Shown: positions 52,172-62,361 of the stretch, piece after piece | Layout of the letters: each line of letters starts with the position of its first letter | How positions within the stretch are numbered: the stretch's first letter is position 1 | DNA from: DASUXY01 sp036377675 | GTDB taxonomy: Bacteria; Bacillota; Bacilli; Bacillales; Amphibacillaceae | DNA: 62,386 nt | Direction of reading: 5' to 3' | Assembly: GCA_036377675.1 (NCBI GenBank) | Contig: DASUXY010000021.1 | Coordinates: 1 to 62,386, forward strand | The notes under the pieces: model-generated | The model's input: the letters and a program-made list of their open reading frames with translations, nothing else | Told to the model about the DNA's origin: nothing | Databases searched by the model: none | Program-made: the position numbers and the translations under genes

Positions 52172-53641
52172 TTAAGCTTCGAGTTTCTCTAACACTTCAT
52201 TCAACCGTGTAATGACTATATCTTTTCCTAGTAATTCCATAGCCATCGGTAGTTCTGGTCCATGCGTTTGACCTGTTGCGGCTACACGAATAGGCATAAA
52301 TAGCTTTTTACCTCTAATGCCTGTTTCTTTTTGTGTTGCTTTAATCTGATCCTTAATCCTATCTTTATTAAACTCATCAAGCTGAATCAATCGATCAGTA
52401 AGAACTTGTAGTACTTCAACCGCTTGTTCTTCTTGAAGGACTTTCATCGCCTGCTCATCGTAATCAATCGATTGCTTGAAAAATAAATCCGTTAATTCAA
52501 CGATTTCCTGTCCAAACCGTAATTGTTCTTGATACAAAGCAATTACTTTTTCCGCCCATTCTCTTTGTTCTTGATCCATATTTTCAGGCAATCGACCCGC
52601 TTTAACTAAAAACGGCAACGCTAATGAAATAACGGTATCCAGATCAGCCGCCTTAATATATTCATTGTTCATCCATTTTAATTTCTTCACATCAAAAACA
52701 GCTGCCGATGTAGATAAGCGTTCAGGATCAAAGATCTCAATCAATGTTTCTTTATCAAAAATTTCGTCCTCGCCAACCGGTGACCATCCGAGTAACGTAA
52801 TAAAGTTGAAGAGAGCTTCTGGCATATATCCTAAATCATGATACTGCTCAATAAATTGAATAATATGCTGATCCCGTTTACTTAGTTTTTTACGATCTTC
52901 ATTCAAAATAAGTGTCATATGGCCAAATTGCGGTGTTTCCCAGCCTAGTGCTTCATAAATCATCATTTGTCTTGGAGTATTTGAAATATGTTCTTCTCCT
53001 CGCAAAATATGAGTAATGTTCATCAAATAATCATCGATGACGACAGCGAAGTTGTATGTTGGGATACCGTTTTTCTTAACGATGACCCAGTCGCCAAAAT
53101 CACTCGATTCGATAGAAATTTTTCCGCGAACTATATCTTTAAACGTGTATGTCACGTGATCCGGTACACGAAAACGGATACTCGGCTTTCGGCCTTCTCG
53201 TTCGAATTGTTCAATTTGTTCATCTGTCAAGTTTCGGTGAGCTCCTGAATATTTAGGGATTTGGCCGTTTGCTCGTTGTTCCTCCCGCTCCTGTTCGAGC
53301 TCTTCTTCGGTCATATAACATTTATAAGCAAATCCCCTGTCCAATAACTGATCAACGTATTTCTTATAAATATCTAAACGTTCCATTTGACGATATGGAC
53401 CATAGTCCCCACCGATGTCGGGCCCTTCATCCCAATCAATCCCGAGCCACTTAAGATATGTAAGTTGACTTTCTTCGCCACCTTCTATATTTCGCTTTTC
53501 ATCTGTATCCTCGATACGAATAATCATCTTACCGTCGAAATGCCTAGCAAATAAGTAATTAAATAGTGCTGTACGTGCATTCCCAATATGAAGATCGCCC
53601 GTTGGACTTGGTGCATAACGTACACGAACTTCTTTTGTCAT
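52172..53641 (-). CDS. gltX: Glutamyl-tRNA synthetase
   Basis: The product has 489 residues from the ATG at 53641 (MTKEVRVRYAPSPTGDLHIG). HIGH is LHIGNARTA and KMSKS is KLSKRD, the GluRS form. In Bacillus this enzyme also charges tRNA-Gln with Glu for later amidation. ispD and ispF, which precede it in B. subtilis, are absent. Confidence 0.96.
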   Translation of the reverse strand: MTKEVRVRYAPSPTGDLHIGNARTALFNYLFARHFDGKMIIRIEDTDEKRNIEGGEESQLTYLKWLGIDWDEGPDIGGDYGPYRQMERLDIYKKYVDQLLDRGFAYKCYMTEEELEQEREEQRANGQIPKYSGAHRNLTDEQIEQFEREGRKPSIRFRVPDHVTYTFKDIVRGKISIESSDFGDWVIVKKNGIPTYNFAVVIDDYLMNITHILRGEEHISNTPRQMMIYEALGWETPQFGHMTLILNEDRKKLSKRDQHIIQFIEQYHDLGYMPEALFNFITLLGWSPVGEDEIFDKETLIEIFDPERLSTSAAVFDVKKLKWMNNEYIKAADLDTVISLALPFLVKAGRLPENMDQEQREWAEKVIALYQEQLRFGQEIVELTDLFFKQSIDYDEQAMKVLQEEQAVEVLQVLTDRLIQLDEFNKDRIKDQIKATQKETGIRGKKLFMPIRVAATGQTHGPELPMAMELLGKDIVITRLNEVLEKLEA

Positions 53642-53726
53642 GGTGTTACCCTTACCCCTTTCATCTCCAAACAAAATTTATCCATATGTAAAGTTAATAT
53701 TTGAAGGATCCCTTCTATTGTATAAC

Positions 53727-53759
53727 AAAAAGTGATAACATGCTTGTTATCACTTTTTG
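53727..53759 (-). terminator. Terminator after yacL
   Basis: AAAAAGTGATAAC and GTTATCACTTTTT form a perfect 13-bp stem with T/A-rich ends. It separates the radA-yacL unit from gltX. Confidence 0.85.
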
Positions 53760-53784
53760 ATATCCTCCATAAGTTATACCTTTT

Positions 53785-54891
53785 TTACAATGCTTTTTCA
53801 AGTAATTTCGGCTTTGCAAAAATCATCCGACCAGCTGATGTCTGAAGAACACTCGTTATAAGAACTTCGATTGTTTTTCCGATATGAATCTTGCCTTCTT
53901 CTACTACAATCATCGTTCCGTCATCTAAATAGGCAATCCCTTGATCTTGCTCTTTCCCGTCTTTAATAACTTGAACAACTAACTCTTCTCCAGGCAATAC
54001 AACTGGTTTAACTGCATTGGCTAAGTCATTAATATTTAAGACACGAACACCTTGCAAATCACAAACTTTGTTTAAATTAAAATCATTCGTTACGACGATG
54101 CCGTCAATCTCTTTCGCTAACTTAATTAACTTGCTGTCCACTTCTTGAGTGTCCTCAAAATCCCCATCGTAAATTTCTACTTTTACAGGTAACTCTTTTT
54201 GAATCCGGTTCAAAACATCAAGTCCCCGACGACCCCTATTTCGTTTTAACGCATCGGAAGAGTCAGCGATATGTTGCAGTTCACCTAAAACAAATTGAGG
54301 AATGACAAGTGTCCCTTCCAAAAATTGCGTTTGACAAATGTCAGCAATCCTTCCATCTATGATCACACTTGTATCTAAAATCTTTGCATTTGGAAACGAT
54401 CGACTCTCCTTAGATTCTTTTTCATCGCTGGATGCATGCTTTTTCTCACGTTCTTTTTTACTCACATTAAGTATATTCACAAACTCTTCTCGTCGTCTAA
54501 ACCCAACTTGAAAGCCAAAATACCCTAACAAAATAGTGACAAATAACGGAATAACTTGGGAAACGAATTTAATATTAATGTCTTGTAACGTAATATTAAT
54601 TAAGTACGCAACGACAAGCCCGATAATTAAACCGAGACTTCCAAAAAACAAATCTCCAACGGGGACCTTAATTAACGCATCCTCAATCCACTTTAAAAAG
54701 TTAACAATATAATCCGCTACCCAGTATGAAGTTCCAAATAATATAAGAGCACCTAAAACTAAGCCGAAGTATGGGGATGTCAGCCATTGTACGTCATTAA
54801 AGCCTAACAGATTCATGGCGTCCGGCCCATATAAATAACCAATAGTTCCACCTGTAATGATAAAAAACAAATGGACAATTTTCTTCAGCAC
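53785..54891 (-). CDS. PIN/TRAM-domain membrane protein (YacL type)
   Basis: The product has 368 residues from a GTG at 54891 (8 bases after AGGAGG). Four hydrophobic helices lie in the first 130 residues. The PIN domain has ILDTSVIIDGRIADI, RRGLDVL and VVTNDFNLNKV acidic residues, and a C-terminal TRAM domain follows (PGEELVVQVIKDGKEQDQGI). It is a membrane-anchored nuclease-like protein of unknown substrate. In B. subtilis disA lies between radA and yacL; here it does not. Confidence 0.92.
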   Translation of the reverse strand: MLKKIVHLFFIITGGTIGYLYGPDAMNLLGFNDVQWLTSPYFGLVLGALILFGTSYWVADYIVNFLKWIEDALIKVPVGDLFFGSLGLIIGLVVAYLINITLQDINIKFVSQVIPLFVTILLGYFGFQVGFRRREEFVNILNVSKKEREKKHASSDEKESKESRSFPNAKILDTSVIIDGRIADICQTQFLEGTLVIPQFVLGELQHIADSSDALKRNRGRRGLDVLNRIQKELPVKVEIYDGDFEDTQEVDSKLIKLAKEIDGIVVTNDFNLNKVCDLQGVRVLNINDLANAVKPVVLPGEELVVQVIKDGKEQDQGIAYLDDGTMIVVEEGKIHIGKTIEVLITSVLQTSAGRMIFAKPKLLEKAL

Positions 54892-55113
54892 CACTGTCAC
54901 CTCCTATCCATTATTATTACCTATTCCTATAAAAAATAACCATTATTTTGAAAATGAATTTGCTGTCTATAATGATAGCATATTCATTAATAATATTCAA
55001 TTAACCAAAACAATCAATTCTATCACAATAATAATATATTATCAAATTTTTTGCGTTACTTAACTCGCTTATGAACTTATAGGAAAGAATATCCTCTGTT
55101 GTTTTACAAACAC

Positions 55114-56487
55114 TTAGCGAGCTACTCCTAGATCTAATGCTTCTTGAACGGTATTGATCCCAATCACTTCAACATTTTTTGGAGGTGTCCAACCGTCGAG
55201 ATTTTTTTGCGGACAAATAATTCGATTAAAACCTAGTTTCGATGCTTCTTGAACACGTTGCTCAATTCTAGAGACCCTTCTAACTTCGCCTGTTAAACCG
55301 ACTTCACCAATGAAAATATCACCCGGTCGCGTCGGTTCATCACGAAAACTAGAGGCAATACTAACAGCAATTGCTAAATCAATGGCAGGTTCATCTAATT
55401 TCACACCACCTGCTACTTTTACATAAGCATCTTGATTTTGTAACATAAGCCCAACTCTTTTTTCTAAAACAGCCATTAATAAGGGGATTCGGTTATTATC
55501 TACTCCTGTAGCCATCCGTCTTGGGTTTCCGAAAGCAGATGGAGAGATCAATGCCTGAATTTCTACAAGCATCGGGCGCGTTCCTTCCATCGAGGCTACG
55601 ACGGTCGATCCTGCCGCTCCGACTGAACGTTCTTCTAAAAAAATTTCAGACGGATTGAGTACTTCGTTTAAGCCGTCTTCTTTCATTTCAAAGATCCCCA
55701 TCTCATGTGTGCTACCGAAACGGTTTTTTACACTGCGCAAAATCCGGTATGTATGATGTCTTTCCCCTTCAAAATAAAGAACCGTATCTACCATATGCTC
55801 CAAGACGCGTGGCCCAGCGATTGTCCCTTCCTTCGTTACATGACCGACAATAAAGACAGGAATGTTATACGTTTTAGCTATGCGCATAAGCTCACTTGTA
55901 CATTCACGAACTTGTGAGACACTACCTGGAGCGCTCGTCACTTCCTCCCGATAAATGGTCTGAATCGAGTCAACAATGACGAGAGATGGCTTAATCATTT
56001 CAATATGCTTCGTAATATCGAACAAGTTTGTTTCCGATAATACGAATAATAAATCTGCTGAAACTCCTAAGCGGTCTGCACGAAGTTTCGTTTGCCTCGG
56101 TGATTCTTCACCCGAAATGTACAACACTGGTAACATTTGTTCTGCTAATTGTGAGGAGATTTGCAAGAGTAATGTAGACTTTCCAATTCCAGGGTCTCCC
56201 CCAATTAAGACAAGTGATCCCGGCACAATTCCCCCACCGAGAACTCGATTAAATTCATTCATAGTCGTTGTCAATCTTGATTCTTCTTGGGATTCAATAG
56301 CTGTTATTTTTTCAGGGCGATGATGTGTCTTGTCACTTCTATCGATTGTATGTCTTTTAGAACGGGATAGTTCTAATTCTTCGTTTAGTGTATTCCATTG
56401 ATTACATCCTGGACATTTCCCCATCCACTTCAGTGATTCATAGCCACATTCCCGACATACATATTTTGTTTTACGTTTTGCCACCAC
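55114..56487 (-). CDS. radA: DNA repair protein RadA
   Basis: The product has 457 residues from a GTG. The N-terminal zinc finger is CRECGYESLKWMGKCPGC, Walker A is GDPGIGKST, the RadA motif KNRFGS is present, and the C-terminal Lon-protease-like domain is intact (KVAGGVKLDEPAIDLAIAVS). RadA is a helicase for branch migration in recombination. It follows clpC after a terminator, and yacL follows it. Confidence 0.96.
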   Translation of the reverse strand: MVAKRKTKYVCRECGYESLKWMGKCPGCNQWNTLNEELELSRSKRHTIDRSDKTHHRPEKITAIESQEESRLTTTMNEFNRVLGGGIVPGSLVLIGGDPGIGKSTLLLQISSQLAEQMLPVLYISGEESPRQTKLRADRLGVSADLLFVLSETNLFDITKHIEMIKPSLVIVDSIQTIYREEVTSAPGSVSQVRECTSELMRIAKTYNIPVFIVGHVTKEGTIAGPRVLEHMVDTVLYFEGERHHTYRILRSVKNRFGSTHEMGIFEMKEDGLNEVLNPSEIFLEERSVGAAGSTVVASMEGTRPMLVEIQALISPSAFGNPRRMATGVDNNRIPLLMAVLEKRVGLMLQNQDAYVKVAGGVKLDEPAIDLAIAVSIASSFRDEPTRPGDIFIGEVGLTGEVRRVSRIEQRVQEASKLGFNRIICPQKNLDGWTPPKNVEVIGINTVQEALDLGVAR

Positions 56488-56615
56488 TACCCAATCCCTT
56501 CGATTATATTATATACGATTAAAGTAACACTAGAGTTACAGGTTTCTTTCAATTTATAGAAATTATTTCATATTTGTGCCACAAATTCCTCCCCCGCCTA
56601 TTTTTAATTAGGAAG

Positions 56616-56652
56616 GAAAAAACTAGAAAGTAACAATTACCTTCTAGTTTTC
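56616..56652 (-). terminator. Terminator after clpC
   Basis: AAAACTAGAA and TTCTAGTTTT pair around a loop that also pairs internally (GTAA/TTAC), ending in a T-rich tail on the minus strand. It closes the ctsR-mcsA-mcsB-clpC operon. Confidence 0.8.
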
Positions 56653-56759
56653 CCATCTCGCGGCCTTATTTACTTTACGTAAGAGCGCGAAAATGTTTCG
56701 TCTTATACTGATAAATTCCAGCAACTGTTCGCAATAAAACTGATCCTAACCGTGAATAT

Positions 56760-59186
56760 TTAGTCGAGTATAATGAATTCACCTTTAGTGTTAAGCCCAA
56801 TTTTGACGTGATCCCCTTTAGCAATCGTTCCTTTTAATAAGGCTTCTGAAAGTAAATCTTCAATATTTTTTTGAATGGAACGTCGTAAAGGACGTGCCCC
56901 ATATTCTGGTTCAAAGCCTACTTCGGCAATTTTATCCAATGCTTTGTCAGTCAATGAGAAATGAATCTCTTGTTCTTCTAAGCGCTCTTTCAGTTGTTCA
57001 ATCATTAAGACGACAATTTCCTTCATATGCTCTTTCTCAAGTCCATGGAAAACAATGGTTTCATCGATTCTGTTCAAAAACTCGGGGCGGAAAGCTTTTT
57101 TCAATTCATCAGTAACTTTATCTTTCATATCCTTATATTGTTGACCTTCTTCTTCAAGGTTAAAGCCAACGTATTTATTCCGTCTTAATTCGCTGGCTCC
57201 TACGTTCGATGTCATAATGAGCACCGTGTTTCTAAAGTCAACAACTCTACCTTTAGAATCTGTTAAACGCCCGTCTTCAAGCACTTGTAATAAAATATTA
57301 AACACTTCAGGGTGTGCTTTTTCAATTTCATCGAGTAAGACGACAGAATATGGCTTTCGACGAACCATTTCTGTAAGTTGACCGCCTTCTTCATATCCAA
57401 CATATCCTGGAGGAGATCCAACTAATCGAGAAGTAGAATGTTTCTCCATATATTCTGACATATCAATCCGAATCATTGCTTCTTCATCCGCAAACATCGC
57501 TTCAGCTAGTGCTCGTGCGAGTTCTGTTTTTCCGACACCTGTAGGACCAAGGAAGATAAATGAACCGATCGGACGTTTCGGATCTTTCAAACCTGCGCGT
57601 GCTCTGCGAATTGCTGCTGAAACCGCTTTGACCGCTTCTTCCTGTCCGATAATACGATTATGTAAAATGTTCTCTAGATTTAAAAGTCGTTCACTTTCAT
57701 CTTTGGTTAGTTGAGATACTGGTACACCCGTCCATATAGACACAACACTGGCAATATCTTCAACGACTACTTGGGAATCTTCTTGTCCCTGCTTTTCTTT
57801 CCATTTATTTTTCGTCGTTTCTAATTCTTCACGTAACCTTTGTTCCGAATCACGTAATGAAGCAGCTTTTTCAAATGCTTGGCTTTGTACGGCCGCATCT
57901 TTTTCTTTACGGACTTCTTCGAGTTTTTGTTCCAATTGTTTTAAATTCGGTGGAACTGTATAGGATTGCAGGCGAACTTTTGAACCTGCTTCATCAATTA
58001 AATCAATCGCTTTGTCCGGTAAAAATCGGTCAGTAATATAACGATCAGATAGTTGAGCGGCTGCTTCGATTGCTTCGTCTGTAATTGTTACCCGGTGATG
58101 AGCTTCATATCGATCTCGCAACCCTTTTAAAATTTGAATCGTTTCTTCTAATGTAGGTTCATCGACTTGAATCGGTTGAAATCTACGTTCCAAAGCAGCA
58201 TCTTTTTCAATATACTTACGATATTCATCAATCGTTGTCGCTCCGATACACTGCAATTCTCCGCGAGCGAGCGACGGTTTAAGAATATTCGACGCATCAA
58301 TAGCTCCTTCAGCACCACCAGCACCGATTAAAGTGTGCAACTCATCAATAAATAAAATAACATTTCCTGCTTGGCGAATTTCTTCCATTACTTTTTTCAA
58401 CCGGTCTTCAAACTCACCTCGATATTTTGTCCCCGCAACAACGGTTCCCATATCGAGCGTCATAACACGTTTCCCGCGTAATGTCTCTGGTACTTCATTG
58501 TCAACAATCTGCTGAGCGAGTCCTTCTGCAACAGCTGTCTTTCCGACACCTGGCTCTCCAATTAAAACAGGATTATTTTTCGTTCGACGACTGAGCACTT
58601 GAATGACACGTTCGATTTCTTTACTTCGGCCAATAACAGGATCTATATTTCCTTCCTTTGCACTTACGGTTAAATCACGTGCCAAAGAATCAAGTGTTGG
58701 TGTATTCGCATTTGATGTCTGTCCGCGACCTTGTCTACCCGCTTGTGATTCGTTACTTCCTAAGAGTTGGAGCACTTGTTGTCTTGCCTTATTCAAGCTA
58801 ACACCGAGGTTATTAAGAACGCGTGCTGCAACACCTTCACCTTCACGAATCAATCCTAATAAAATGTGTTCTGTACCGACATAAGAATGTCCAAGTTTTC
58901 GCGCTTCATCCTGTGATAGCTCAATCACCTTTTTTGCACGAGGCGTATAATGAATCGTTTGCATTGGCTGTTTCCCGACACCGATTAACTTTTCCACTTC
59001 TTCTTGGATTTTAGTTACTTTTAATCCTAAGGTTTCTAAAGCTTTAGCAGCAATTCCTTCGCCTTCACGAACAAGGCCTAACAAAATATGTTCTGTACCA
59101 ATATTGTGATGGTTCAGGCGAACAGCTTCCTCTTGGGATAATGCTAATACCTTTTGTGCTCTTTCAGTAAATCGTCCAAACATCAT
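56760..59186 (-). CDS. clpC: ATP-dependent Clp protease ATP-binding subunit ClpC
   Basis: The product has 808 residues. It has two Clp_N repeats in the first 145 residues, AAA-1 with GEPGVGKTAV, a UVR/middle domain at about 420-455 (McsB/MecA docking), and AAA-2 with GPTGVGKTEL. The ClpP-contact loop region follows. With ClpP it degrades proteins marked by arginine phosphorylation. Last gene of the CtsR operon. Confidence 0.98.
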   Translation of the reverse strand: MMFGRFTERAQKVLALSQEEAVRLNHHNIGTEHILLGLVREGEGIAAKALETLGLKVTKIQEEVEKLIGVGKQPMQTIHYTPRAKKVIELSQDEARKLGHSYVGTEHILLGLIREGEGVAARVLNNLGVSLNKARQQVLQLLGSNESQAGRQGRGQTSNANTPTLDSLARDLTVSAKEGNIDPVIGRSKEIERVIQVLSRRTKNNPVLIGEPGVGKTAVAEGLAQQIVDNEVPETLRGKRVMTLDMGTVVAGTKYRGEFEDRLKKVMEEIRQAGNVILFIDELHTLIGAGGAEGAIDASNILKPSLARGELQCIGATTIDEYRKYIEKDAALERRFQPIQVDEPTLEETIQILKGLRDRYEAHHRVTITDEAIEAAAQLSDRYITDRFLPDKAIDLIDEAGSKVRLQSYTVPPNLKQLEQKLEEVRKEKDAAVQSQAFEKAASLRDSEQRLREELETTKNKWKEKQGQEDSQVVVEDIASVVSIWTGVPVSQLTKDESERLLNLENILHNRIIGQEEAVKAVSAAIRRARAGLKDPKRPIGSFIFLGPTGVGKTELARALAEAMFADEEAMIRIDMSEYMEKHSTSRLVGSPPGYVGYEEGGQLTEMVRRKPYSVVLLDEIEKAHPEVFNILLQVLEDGRLTDSKGRVVDFRNTVLIMTSNVGASELRRNKYVGFNLEEEGQQYKDMKDKVTDELKKAFRPEFLNRIDETIVFHGLEKEHMKEIVVLMIEQLKERLEEQEIHFSLTDKALDKIAEVGFEPEYGARPLRRSIQKNIEDLLSEALLKGTIAKGDHVKIGLNTKGEFIILD

Positions 59187-59211
59187 ATTATTTCCTCCTT
59201 AACGATTCCCT

Positions 59212-60276
59212 TTATCCTTCTAATTGTAGACGTTTTCTAATTAAAGATGCACGCAATACGTCGCGTTCATGTGTAGTGAGTGCTTTTTTTGCATAATATT
59301 GTAAAAGTCCAGGTTGTGTCAAGATTACTAATTCATTAAGTATATTTTTTGGGATATTTTCAATAATTCCTAAGTCTATACCTAAACGAACATCTGATAA
59401 ACATCTTGCTGCCTCTTTTGAATCAGTAATTCGGCTATATTCCAGTACCCCAAGTGAGCGATAGATGCGATCTTTTAAGTTGATTGTCATTTGTTCCATA
59501 AGACGCTTCCTCGTCGTCCGTTCTAATTCAATCAATTGCTGAACAACACTTTCTAAGTCTACAATAATATCTTCCTCAGTTTTGCCTAACGTAATTTGAT
59601 TGGAAATTTGGAATAAATTTCCTAAAGCTTCACTTCCTTCACCATAAATTCCCCTTACGACAAGGCCTAATTGATTAATCGCAGGGATCATGCGATTGAG
59701 GTGCTTTGTAAGCGCCAGTGCAGGAAGATGCATCATGACAGAAGCACGCATTCCTGTCCCTACATTTGTAGGGCAACTCGTTAAATAGCCCCTTGTCTCG
59801 TCATAAGCATAATTAATTTTTTCCTCCAACCAATCATCGAATTCAAAACCTTTTTGCAATGCTTTTGTTAATTGTAACCCAGGAAAATAAAGCTGAATCC
59901 GAATATGATCTTCTTCATTGATCATTAATGACACCTGTTCTTGTTTAGAAATAAGTGCCGCAGCAGCTTGTGATCTTTTCGCTAGAAGTGGACTGATTAA
60001 ATGTTTTTCTACGAGAACCTTCTTCTCAATTGTACTCAAATCAGGAATGGATATGAATTGAAAGTTTTCATAATCTTGAAAAGAAGTATGTTCATAGTTT
60101 TCTTGGAAAAAATGATTTATTTTATTGAGTTGTTCTTTAGAAGCAATGGTAGGAAATGAAACATCTGAAAAATTTCTCGCCAAACGAAGTCGACTACTTA
60201 GCACAATATCATTATCAGGACCTTCTTCTCGCATCCAAGGGCTTATCGTTTCATTCATAAACTGTTGTAAAGTCAC
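59212..60276 (-). CDS. mcsB: Protein arginine kinase McsB
   Basis: The product has 354 residues and starts with GTG at 60276, overlapping the mcsA stop by 4 bases. It has the phosphagen-kinase fold: VLSSRLRLARNFSDVSFP, the CPTNVGTGMRASVMMHLPAL catalytic loop with its Cys, and a C-terminal RDVLRAS segment. It phosphorylates Arg in substrates and CtsR to target them to ClpCP. Confidence 0.97.
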   Translation of the reverse strand: MTLQQFMNETISPWMREEGPDNDIVLSSRLRLARNFSDVSFPTIASKEQLNKINHFFQENYEHTSFQDYENFQFISIPDLSTIEKKVLVEKHLISPLLAKRSQAAAALISKQEQVSLMINEEDHIRIQLYFPGLQLTKALQKGFEFDDWLEEKINYAYDETRGYLTSCPTNVGTGMRASVMMHLPALALTKHLNRMIPAINQLGLVVRGIYGEGSEALGNLFQISNQITLGKTEEDIIVDLESVVQQLIELERTTRKRLMEQMTINLKDRIYRSLGVLEYSRITDSKEAARCLSDVRLGIDLGIIENIPKNILNELVILTQPGLLQYYAKKALTTHERDVLRASLIRKRLQLEG

Positions 60277-60818
60277 GTTTGATCACCAGCTTCTTTATCT
60301 TGGATTTTTGACTCCAATTCTTTAATCTTATCTCTTACGATAGCAGCTTTTTCAAAAGCTTCATTTTCAATGAGAGAATGGAGTTCAGACCGATACGCTT
60401 CAACCTGCTTTTTTAAATGAAGGTTACTACCTTTGCGCTTCGGTATTTTACCAATATGCTTTGTATTTCCACTATGCACGCGGCGCAAAATCGGATCGAT
60501 TCGTTCCGAAAATGTTTGATAACACGTTGCACAACCGAATTTACCAATCCGCTTAAATTCAGAAAATGATAAATCACACTTCGGACAACGAACTCTTTGA
60601 ATTTGACTTAATGACGCTCCTTGGCTATTCACCTGAGGTGAGTCAACATTAAACAATCCAGTCAGTAAATCATGCAAGGTATAAGCCTCTTCGGGATAAG
60701 TCATATAACCCTTTTTCTTTGCACACACTTCACAAACATGCACTTCAAGTTTATTTCCATGGATGACTTGTGTAAAATGAAGTGTTGCCTCCCTCTTATG
60801 ACATTCTTGACATTTCAT
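60273..60818 (-). CDS. mcsA: McsA, activator of McsB
   Basis: The product has 181 residues. CXXC pairs (CQECHKRE, CEVCAKKK, CPKCDLSF, CATCYQTF) bind zinc, and a C-terminal UVR domain (SLIENEAFEKAAIVRDKIKE) binds partners. It activates the McsB kinase and helps with heat and metal stress. It follows ctsR by 65 bases. Confidence 0.95.
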   Translation of the reverse strand: MKCQECHKREATLHFTQVIHGNKLEVHVCEVCAKKKGYMTYPEEAYTLHDLLTGLFNVDSPQVNSQGASLSQIQRVRCPKCDLSFSEFKRIGKFGCATCYQTFSERIDPILRRVHSGNTKHIGKIPKRKGSNLHLKKQVEAYRSELHSLIENEAFEKAAIVRDKIKELESKIQDKEAGDQT

Positions 60819-60883
60819 TAAACTCCCCCTTTTACAAAGTTATAATCGGCCAAAACAATAACATTGTATACAAGAAGATTAGA

Positions 60884-61354
60884 TTATTTTCTCACATACT
60901 TTAATGTGGTAAGCATTGCTGTTAACAAGCGTGAACGGATTTCATCTCGAACAGGTAAGTTCACAGCAAGTATATTACGATCCATTACACTACGCATAAT
61001 CTTTGCTTCACGGGCTGTAATTATTTTTTCTTCTAAGAGACGTTCTAACACATCGATTGCCGCTTGTTGTGTTACTTTAGGACTAACCATTTGGATGATT
61101 TCATCAATTAATTCCGATTCATCCTGATGCTTAATCCGGATGATTCGAATATACCCCCCACCGCCGCGCTTACTCTCTACTAGATAGCCTTTCTCTACCG
61201 TAAACCGTGTATTGATGACATAATTAATTTGTGAAGGTACACATTGAAATTGATCAGCTACTTCGCTGCGCTTAATTTCAAGAACGTTCTTTCCTTTTCG
61301 TTTCAATCTTTGTTTCAAATATTGTTCAATGATATCAGATATGTTCCGCACCAT
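60884..61354 (-). CDS. ctsR: Class III stress repressor CtsR
   Basis: The product has 156 residues from the ATG at 61354 (MVRNISDIIEQYLKQRLKRK), close to 154 in B. subtilis. The winged helix includes VEKGYLVESKRGGGGYIRII, the Gly-rich wing that senses heat. It represses its own operon through the CtsR box at 61432. The longer frame to 61381 contains the Shine-Dalgarno. Confidence 0.96.
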   Translation of the reverse strand: MVRNISDIIEQYLKQRLKRKGKNVLEIKRSEVADQFQCVPSQINYVINTRFTVEKGYLVESKRGGGGYIRIIRIKHQDESELIDEIIQMVSPKVTQQAAIDVLERLLEEKIITAREAKIMRSVMDRNILAVNLPVRDEIRSRLLTAMLTTLKYVRK

Positions 61355-61431
61355 CCCACCTCCTATATCTATCGTTGTCAAAACTATTCTTAGTTGTTGT
61401 TATTTCGGATTATGGAGGCTCATACCTTGAC

Positions 61432-61448
61432 TTTGACTATCTTTGACT
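61432..61448 (-). promoter_or_regulatory. CtsR operator of the clpC operon
   Basis: AGTCAAAGATAGTCAAA matches the CtsR heptad repeat consensus at every fixed position (two RGTCAAA separated by NAN). It lies 9 bases downstream of the -10 box, over the expected transcription start. An extra AGTCAA half-site follows directly. Confidence 0.93.
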
Positions 61449-61456
61449 TTACTTTC

Positions 61457-61484
61457 ATTATACGTTAAATTTTTATAGATGCAA
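61457..61484 (-). promoter_or_regulatory. Sigma-A promoter of the clpC operon
   Basis: TTGCAT (61479-61484), 16 bases, TATAAT (61457-61462). It sits just upstream of the CtsR box. Confidence 0.8.
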
Positions 61485-61499
61485 ATAGATATGTCTTTA

Positions 61500-62205
61500 T
61501 TTATTGTAGACAAATTTTTAAAAAACAAACATATCCTTATAACTTGAAAATGATTACAGCCATTTTTCTAAGGGATAAAATATTTTTTTCTTCTGTTCTC
61601 GCTTTATTCCTTTCGACTTCGCCTGTTACATTTTTCGATATTCAATAAGTTTTTTCTAAAATCGTATAGTTATCCTTTTATAACCAACTATACCTTTTCC
61701 TTTAAATCGCTAAACACCGACTTTCACTCTATGAGTAACTTCCTTTAACTACTACTCAAAATCAAGATAACGTGTCTAGTACCTTGCCAATTCCCTCCTT
61801 AAAAATTATATCTCACTTTACACGCCTATGTTCATTTTATTCTTCAACGTGTAGTCAATAATTCCATCAATCCATATTCTAAATATCAAATCTAAAAGCT
61901 ATATTTATCAACTTCAATAAAAATGTTTCCCGGGAAATATTTTGTCGAACAAGATTTATGTACACATAGAAATCTATATAATGAAGTAATTTTTTGGTGA
62001 ATCCTAAATAACTAAAACTTATGAACTGTTCTTTAAGAGAGGGGACTGTTTATAAGATAAGCGATTACTGATCCGTGCTATATGTACAGTTGCTGAAAGA
62101 ATGTTCGAGAAGAAAAGTCTGGGGTTAGTTGTCATCTGTAACTAATACTTTTAGCTCCTTACTAAATCAATGCACTGGAATTCAAGACTCCATTTCTCTT
62201 CAAAT
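61500..62205. other. Gene-free AT-rich spacer between ctsR and the rRNA operon
   Basis: About 700 bases with no convincing reading frame, no tRNA and no riboswitch that I can recognise. One palindrome, TTTCCCGGGAAA at about 61926-61937, stands out. In B. subtilis an rRNA operon also lies upstream of ctsR. Confidence 0.5.
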
Positions 62206-62243
62206 ATAAAGAAGGCACTCCATATATGGAATGCCTTCTTTAT
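62206..62243 (-). terminator. rRNA operon terminator
   Basis: AAAGAAGGCATTCC and GGAGTGCCTTCTTT form a 14-bp stem with one G-T pair around ATATAT, just after the 5S gene, with a T-rich tail on the minus strand. Confidence 0.9.
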
Positions 62244-62244
62244 T

Positions 62245-62361
62245 GCCTGGCGGCGTCCTACTCTTGCAGGGGCAAAGCCCCAACTACCATCGGCGCTGAA
62301 GAGCTTAACTACTGTGTTCGGTATGGGAACAGGTGTGACCTCTTCGCAATCGCTACCAGAC
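62245..62361 (-). rRNA. rrf: 5S ribosomal RNA
   Basis: The minus strand reads GTCTGGTAGCGATTGCGAAG at the 5' end and AGAGTAGGACGCCGCCAGGC at the 3' end. These ends pair, and CCATACCGAACACAG and GTAGTTAAGC are the conserved internal words. The length of about 117 bases is normal. The 23S and 16S genes must lie beyond the right edge. Confidence 0.97.
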
